A DNA stretch of 64,000 nucleotides, from contig OY282607.1 in the NCBI GenBank assembly GCA_958298945.1, forward strand, positions 35,807,000-35,870,999, read 5' to 3'. The notes below the pieces were generated by a model, which saw only the letters and a program-made list of their open reading frames with translations, was not told where the DNA came from and ran no database searches. The stretch comes from Atherix ibis. Taxonomy: Eukaryota; Arthropoda; Insecta; Diptera; Athericidae. A program made the position numbers and the translations under genes. Positions 57,870 through 64,000 of this stretch are shown here, in pieces (positions within the stretch are counted from its first letter, which is position 1; every line of letters starts with the position of its first letter).

Positions 57870-60800
57870 ATATATATATTATGTAAGTAGATAACTTTAT
57901 GCATTTTACGAATTGAAAAATTTTTTTCCTTTTGATTTGCTACCAAATTATACAAAAAAAGGGTGCTGCAAAGGTACGTTTTATTTTTTGTTTTTCTTTT
58001 TAATTATAAATAATACATTATTACCAATATAATTTAGTGTATAATTTTTAACAAATTTTGTTCTTTTCCTTATGTATAATTTGACATATTTAAATTTATT
58101 TATTTTTTTGAATTTTTTTTTCATATAACTTGCAATTTAATTTGTTTATTTATTTATTTGATCATATCTATATTTGGAAAAGTTCATTTTTAGTTTTCTT
58201 TTTATTATAATTTCTATTAATTGCATTTTTCTTGTTGTTAATTTCTATTTAACAATTTATATTCGATGAAGAAAAAAACCAAATGAAACGAAATAATACA
58301 TAAATCGAATATAATTATTTGTGTATGGTTTTTTTTTGTTTTTGTTAATAATATTTCATTTTAATATTATTCGATAAGAAATTCTCATATATGATTCGTT
58401 AAATAGAAACATTAAGGGAGAAAAGAAAAGTTAATAAAAACTTTTATAAATATTTTAAAATCATTCCAATTGGGTTAACGTGCCACCCTTTATTGTGTAT
58501 TCATAGTATTTTTCTTGAATTTACTTCTTTTCTTTTTATCCAAATTCATTTTTATAAATAATTTTATTCATTAGTTTGTTATAATTTTTATTTGCTTGTG
58601 TGTATATGATTATTTAGAATTTCTTTTGTATTTTCTATAGAATTTCCTTTTTTGATTTTTTCATAATTTTAAAGATAATTTTAAACGAATTATGTACTAT
58701 ATACAATATATATTTACTTGTATAATAGTAATTTAGAAATATCACGTTTGAATGTTTTTTTTTTTGTTGATAAAAGTAAAGTGGTTTTTATATAAAATTG
58801 CACGTCATACGAAAGAGTTGGTATTTAATAGCGAGATTATTTTCATATACACATTCATACATATATTGTATTATTGTGGTTGCATGATTATGATTTTTTT
58901 AGGCTTCAGCATTAGTTGTTATCGACTTTAGATTTTTTAAAATTGCTGCCAGTTATATATTTTCTTCAGGATTTTATATTTTCTAAAAAATAAAATTTTT
59001 GTTGAAATATTTTTATTTAGTTTTTTAATACGCAATTGGGCAAATCATAAAGCTGCTAGCTTCAATATAAAAAAAAAAACAAGAACAGCAAATAAACAAA
59101 TTTATTAAACATTAAATAAATTTATTTTATTTTCTTTTCTATTAGATATTTTTAAAACACCAATTTTGAAAATTTTGCTCATCCATCCACTAGTAGTAGC
59201 AACACTATTTTCATTTTTCTCAAAACTGAATTTGGAGTTTATTCCTTTTCTTTTTTAAACAATTGTAAGGTTAAAAAAGGCCATATTCAACTTTCATTGC
59301 AAATATACCGTTACAATTATAATTAGTCAAATATTTTTTTAATATATAAAATACGTGTATGTAGTTTTTTCTCAATAATTGCCTTTTTTTTTGGTTTAGA
59401 TTAATATAATTTTGTTTGCTTACACATTTTAAGCAAGTGTGTTCACATTTGACTTTTTATGGTTCTAAAGATATTTTTCTTAGCTTATGCAAAAGAGTTA
59501 TTTGAGCTTTGCAATAAACCTTTTTATAGAAATTTTAGGGAAAAAAACAGAAACTTTGAGAAATTTTTACCTCTTATAATAAATTTTTCTATTCAGATAT
59601 TTTACAAATTTATAGTTTAGTATATCTGCAAAAAGAAAAAAAGAACCTCCTAAATAAAATTCGTATTTTATTTACAATTAAAAATACAAGAAAAATTGGT
59701 TTGAAATTTCTGAGTTATGCTTACTGATGTAAAAAGTGCAGAATATATTTAGTTTACAAGAAATTCTTTTTTGTATCGTAACATAACTAACAAAATACAA
59801 TTCATATATCATTTTGCTATTGTATGAATGAAGGATAATGTTTCTAATTTTTAGAAACAACCACAACACAAATGCATTGGTGATTCTAAAATTTATTTAA
59901 TAGCACCAATAAAGCAAGTAGGTAAAATTGAATAAATTATGAATAATTACAAAATAGTCATAACAAACAATAATAATAAAAATTAAACACAAACAAAACA
60001 GGTATGGGTCTATACTATTATTTGTCTATTGAAAAAGAAGAAAATAATTATCTGTCGGTTAATTTCATAAAATTGTCAATTATCATTAAAGCAATATTCT
60101 TATATGATTTGTAATTTTTGTAGGCCACTATTATGATAAATATGAAAATGCATGATTGTTGTGAAGTCATAGTTGGATATTAAATATGTAGAATGTAGAA
60201 AAAAAGTTATAATTTTAATAGATAAAAATATAAAGAAGAAAATTAAAATTGAATTTATTGTTGTGCGCCTATGTTAAAAACAGCAGCTTTAAAAGATTAA
60301 ATAAAAAAACATAGCACAAGAAAAAAGAAAAAATATTGTTTTGGAATGGGAAGACATGTGTTAGCTGTACTAAGATTTGGGTACTTTCAGGGCTATTTAA
60401 AATCGCTTGGTATGGCTAGGACGGCAGAGGTGAAACGTGATGCTCGTATCGGAGAGGCTGAAGCACGATGTGATGCACAGATTAAGGAGGCGATTGCCGA
60501 AGAACAACGTATGGCTTCACGATTCCTTAACGATACGGAAATTGCAAAAGCCCAAAGAGATTTTGAATTGAAGAAAGCTGCCTACGATGTTGAGGTACAA
60601 ACAAAGAAAGCCGAAGCTGAAATGGCTTATGAATTGCAAGCTGCTAAAACTAAACAGCGCATCATGGAAGAACAAATGCAAGTTAAAGTTATTGAGCGCA
60701 CGCAAGAAATCAACGTCCAAGATCAAGAAATTCAACGTCGCGAAAATGAACTCGAAGCCACTATTCGACGTCCAGCCGAAGCTGAGAAATATCGTTTGGA

Positions 60801-61340
60801 GAAGATTGCCGAAGCTAATAAATTCCGTGTTGTCTTAGAAGCTGAGGCTGAAGCTGAATCGGTAATTAAATCATATTAAATATTATTGTTTTGGTTTTGG
60901 TTTAGGTTTATTAGAATTTAAAATATTTATTTATGCTCTTATAGATCAAAATCCGTGGTGAAGCTGAGGCATTTGCAATTGCAGCCAAAGCTAAAGCTGA
61001 AGCTGAACAAATGGCTAAAAAGGCAGAAGCTTGGAGAGAATATCGTGAAGCCGCTATGGTTGATATGCTTTTGGATACATTGCCAAAGGTACTAAAAGTC
61101 TATAATCTGTTGAAGATCTCTTTAATAATCTCTTTGCAAAATCAACAGGTTGCCGCTGAAATAGCAGCTCCATTGTCACAAACCAAGAAAATCACGATGG
61201 TATCATCCGGTCAAGGTGAGATCGGAGCTGCCAAACTTACTGGTGAAATTCTACAAATCGTTAACAAAGTACCAGAGCTTGTTAAATCCATAACTGGCGT
61301 TGATATTTCTAGGGTAGGTCCAAATTCAAAATATATTTAA
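55721..61340 (+). CDS. Flo1: Flotillin-1 (last few codons uncertain)
   Basis: Exons 55721-55772, 56850-56925, 56994-57348, 60391-60861, 60945-61088 and 61149-61313 join in phase to 421 codons; the family has about 427 residues. The N terminus [18 protein letters not shown] and the SPFH domain ([38 protein letters not shown]) are followed by the long EA-rich flotillin coiled coil ([43 protein letters not shown]). The C terminus contains [20 protein letters not shown] and GVDIS. It is a membrane-microdomain scaffold that oligomerises with Flotillin-2. The end is either read-through (VGPNSKYI then stop at 61340) or a short exon further right. The 60-bp intron 61089-61148 has no stop and is a multiple of three. 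The third intron is 3 kb. Confidence 0.93.
57749..57878. repeat. (TATAT)n and (TA)n microsatellite in Flotillin-1 intron
   Basis: A run of the pentamer ATTAT/TATAT (57749-57792) is followed by about 40 TA units (57800-57878), interrupted once by GTGTG. It is likely length-polymorphic. Confidence 0.93.
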
Positions 61341-64000
61341 ACAATTTTCAAAACGATTGCTCACATCATGTCGCGCGTATTTATTGTTAATATATCATTA
61401 CATTTATATTAATTAATAAAATAATATATATTATTAAGAATACTGTAGATATTCAGAATTAGAATATTCTAAATAAAAGTAAGAACATTTTTTATTCACA
61501 TTATGTCTATTTTTAAATAAATAAAATTTAGTTTTTTTTACAACACAATACAATAAAGAAGAATAGCTTCGTTGTTGTTATATTATAGGAAAAATTCGGG
61601 AATATATATAAGAATTAAGTTATTTTTTTCATAGTATTTTTGCTTACTAATCGATGATGAATTTTTTTCTATACCGAAGAATTATTTATTTGTAGTTTTT
61701 TTCTCCTGTACTATCGAAAAAAATAGCTATGAAATTTTGTTTCACACTAGAGTAGATAAACATTTGCTCTCATTTTCTCATAAATGTATACTTGCCATAA
61801 AAAGGTTTAAATTTTTATAGTAATTACCAATAAATAAAAGATTTCATAGTTTCAATATAGAAATTGTTCTATATTTTATTTGCTATTCGAAAATAAACGT
61901 TTTTAAGATAGTTTCTTAGAAAGATTCTTTTTGGTAGAATTTGTGTTGCTGAAATTATTGTGCTCAACTTATTTAGAAATTAGAATAATTTATCTAAAAA
62001 CCATTATATCTTTTCAATATGAGCAAAAAAACGAGTTTTTGAAATAATTATAGATAATTTCTGTGAATAATTGATTTCGATGCTTTAAAATTATCGATTT
62101 GACTTTAAGTTTCAACATGAAGTCACACTTCTATTCCAAAAGCTAAGAAACTATGACCGACTATTATAGGACTCGACTTTAAGCAATCTGTGCATTGCGG
62201 GAGTATAAGGTAGTCAATCCATGAAAGATATCTTAGCACAAATGGAATTAAAATGCCGTTGAACTGACTCTATTCTCCAAATGCTTGTAGCATAAATGGG
62301 GCGACCAGATCAGAGGTGCATATTTTAAGCACTGGTTTAAAAAAGGGATCATATAAATGAGTTAAGCTATGTAGACTAGAGAATTGCTTCGACTAATTAA
62401 CGCCTTACAAAATCTAGAATTATGCCACTTTTGGAAACTTTTCTACTCTCATACCTAAATCGATAACAGACTGTAAACGTTTTATATTACTTAAGTCAAA
62501 AGAATAGTCAAAAATACGAGGATCTCCAGATCCTAGCAGCATTCTACCAAAATGAATTTATTTTAAACTTTTCCAATAAATTATTTAGAAATATTTATTA
62601 AAACAAACAAAAAAAATAATAAAAAAACAAAATTAAAATTAGTAAATTTTTATTAAAAATAAAGAAGTTTACGAAAACTATAAAAAAATTTTTTTTTATC
62701 GAAAGCAAAATTTTCACAATAATTAATTATTATTTACAGTAGAAAAACATAATTGTTTTTGTAGTTTTATGCATTTTATTTAAATTATAAGAAAACATTC
62801 ACAATAATCGATCATATCAATTGGAAATATTACGCACCAACACTTACACTTGTACACATATTCGATTTGTTTACTTTCATCGTATTTATCTCTTCTATAT
62901 ATGCAAACATTTAAGATCACCACTGTTATACCAACAAGTTACAACTGTTATATACAATTAAGCAATTTACCTGCTGACATTATTCATAACCTAATAAATC
63001 TTAATTTAGTTTGCATTCAAGAAAATTTGCATAAATTTTTGAATTTATATTTTCTATTAAAAATTCTACCAATTTAATTACAAAAAAATTGAAAATGTAT
63101 CCATTTTTTAAAAAGAAATTGCAAAAAATTTCAGCCACAAATATTTCAGAAAAAATTTCAGCCACAAGTGAGTGCGGCACTGTGACATAACCGCTGGTGC
63201 TTTTTAGTAAACAGATGCTGAATCGCCTGAGGCAGGCGTTGTTATGTTAAGAATTTACATTTCATTACAAACGTAACTTATTAGAAATGACATTAAAAAT
63301 ATTCTAAGTAAAAGTCGTATTTTTTCGAAAAACTTTTCCGTTTTTAATTATTCAGTATTTGTGTATATAAATAAATATATTCCGATAATATTTATGCATT
63401 TGCCTCCACAATTTATTTTTCAAATATTTTAAAAATGATTTTATTAAAATCATATGAAAATACTGATTTGCTTATGCATTTATTCTAAACTTCTTTATTA
63501 TTTATAGTTTGCATAGGTAATAGATCCTTACCAAAAAATTGAATCATAATCTCCATTTTATTGTATTATGAGGAATGTAGGATTTTTGCACTTGGTATTT
63601 TAAAGGTATTTGGCAGAGTTACCTCCTCAAATGGATTAGAAGTTATTTTTCACTCCAAGTTTGTTTTGGACGGCCACAAGTCTGCAGTACTGTTTTAATG
63701 CCACCCAAGAGTACTGTTTTATCCCCACCCAAGAGTACTATTTTAAAATTTTTTAAGGACGGCCACCCTAGAGTACTGTTTTATCCCCAATTTTTTTATT
63801 TAATTTTTATAAACTCTTGTTCAATTCACAGTTTCATTAATGACAGTACTCACTGAGTATTATGTACTCTATATATTTAATGGTGCTATACCGCATCTTT
63901 AGATTTTATAGCACCGGTCGCCCACGACTATTGGGATTGAGATACGCTCAATCAGCGCGCAACCATAACTGAAATATATCGAATACCAATAACTGAATGC
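61341..64000. other. Flotillin-1 3' region and intergenic DNA
   Basis: AT-rich DNA without a recognisable gene. It may hold the Flotillin-1 3'UTR, and possibly a small last exon. The only structured part is the short repeat at about 63690-63790. Confidence 0.4.
63690..63790 (+). repeat. Short tandem repeat around AGTACTGTTTTA
   Basis: The motif GAGTACTGTTTTATCCCC, or close variants, occurs about four times (63690, 63710, 63735 and 63772), with interspersed CCACCC and GGACGGCCAC. Period is irregular, about 26-40 bp. Confidence 0.75.

Overview
The window is AT-rich nuclear DNA from a fly. Diptera, probably Brachycera, is inferred from the Lachesin protein, whose predicted 359 residues match the fly family length and organisation, and from the ZAD zinc-finger gene and the mariner, piggyBac, gypsy, Jockey/R1 and P-like elements. 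The species cannot be named from sequence alone. Seven host genes can be read with canonical splice sites: a seele/Canopy ER protein (5279-6072, +), the beta subunit of methylcrotonoyl-CoA carboxylase (6495-8766, -), cytochrome c oxidase subunit 7C (22846-23120, +), a CLC-7-type chloride/proton exchanger (23698-26912, -), Lachesin (33620-41984, +, split by a 7.3 kb intron), a ZAD-C2H2 zinc-finger protein (44872-45977, -) and Flotillin-1 (55721 to about 61340, +). They have unrelated housekeeping, adhesion and membrane roles and are not an operon-like system. All are eukaryotic multi-exon genes.

Between the genes lie dense layers of mobile DNA. From 9.1 to 12.3 kb, two DD34D mariner remnants in opposite orientation flank a decayed piggyBac gene. 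From 12.4 to 18.7 kb there is a three-level nest: a Jockey-like LINE reverse transcriptase fragment is split by a DD41D mariner with a TA duplication, and that mariner is split by a gypsy-type LTR retrotransposon with a 5-bp GTTAT duplication. The 5' LTR of this retrotransposon is largely replaced by an inverted copy of its own gag. From 19 to 22.5 kb, at 27.6-29.2 kb, inside the Lachesin intron and at 53.6-55.0 kb are copies of one non-autonomous family with about 28-bp inverted ends, an 8-bp target duplication and a THAP-like zinc-finger exon. This suggests a P-element-superfamily transposon. One copy sits inside a separate MITE family (TAGGCGTTTTC ends), and an uninterrupted MITE copy at 32.3 kb shows the empty site.

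From 46.3 to 52.4 kb is a tandem array with a unit of about 1144 bp. Two neighbouring units (49276 and 50420) look essentially identical. Each unit contains a short 29-bp minisatellite with a CACGTG E-box; an orphan piece at 43.0-43.6 kb has this minisatellite expanded to about 14 copies. One array unit carries an 857-bp LINE insertion with a 14-bp target duplication. That LINE begins with a 5S-rRNA-like sequence followed by a tRNA-type B box and the start of an endonuclease ORF, and its middle is deleted.

The strongest candidates for something not yet described are the 5S-headed LINE, the THAP/P-like family, the self-templated gypsy LTR replacement, and the E-box minisatellite within the 1144-bp array. 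No RNA-guided, antiviral or metabolic gene cluster was found.
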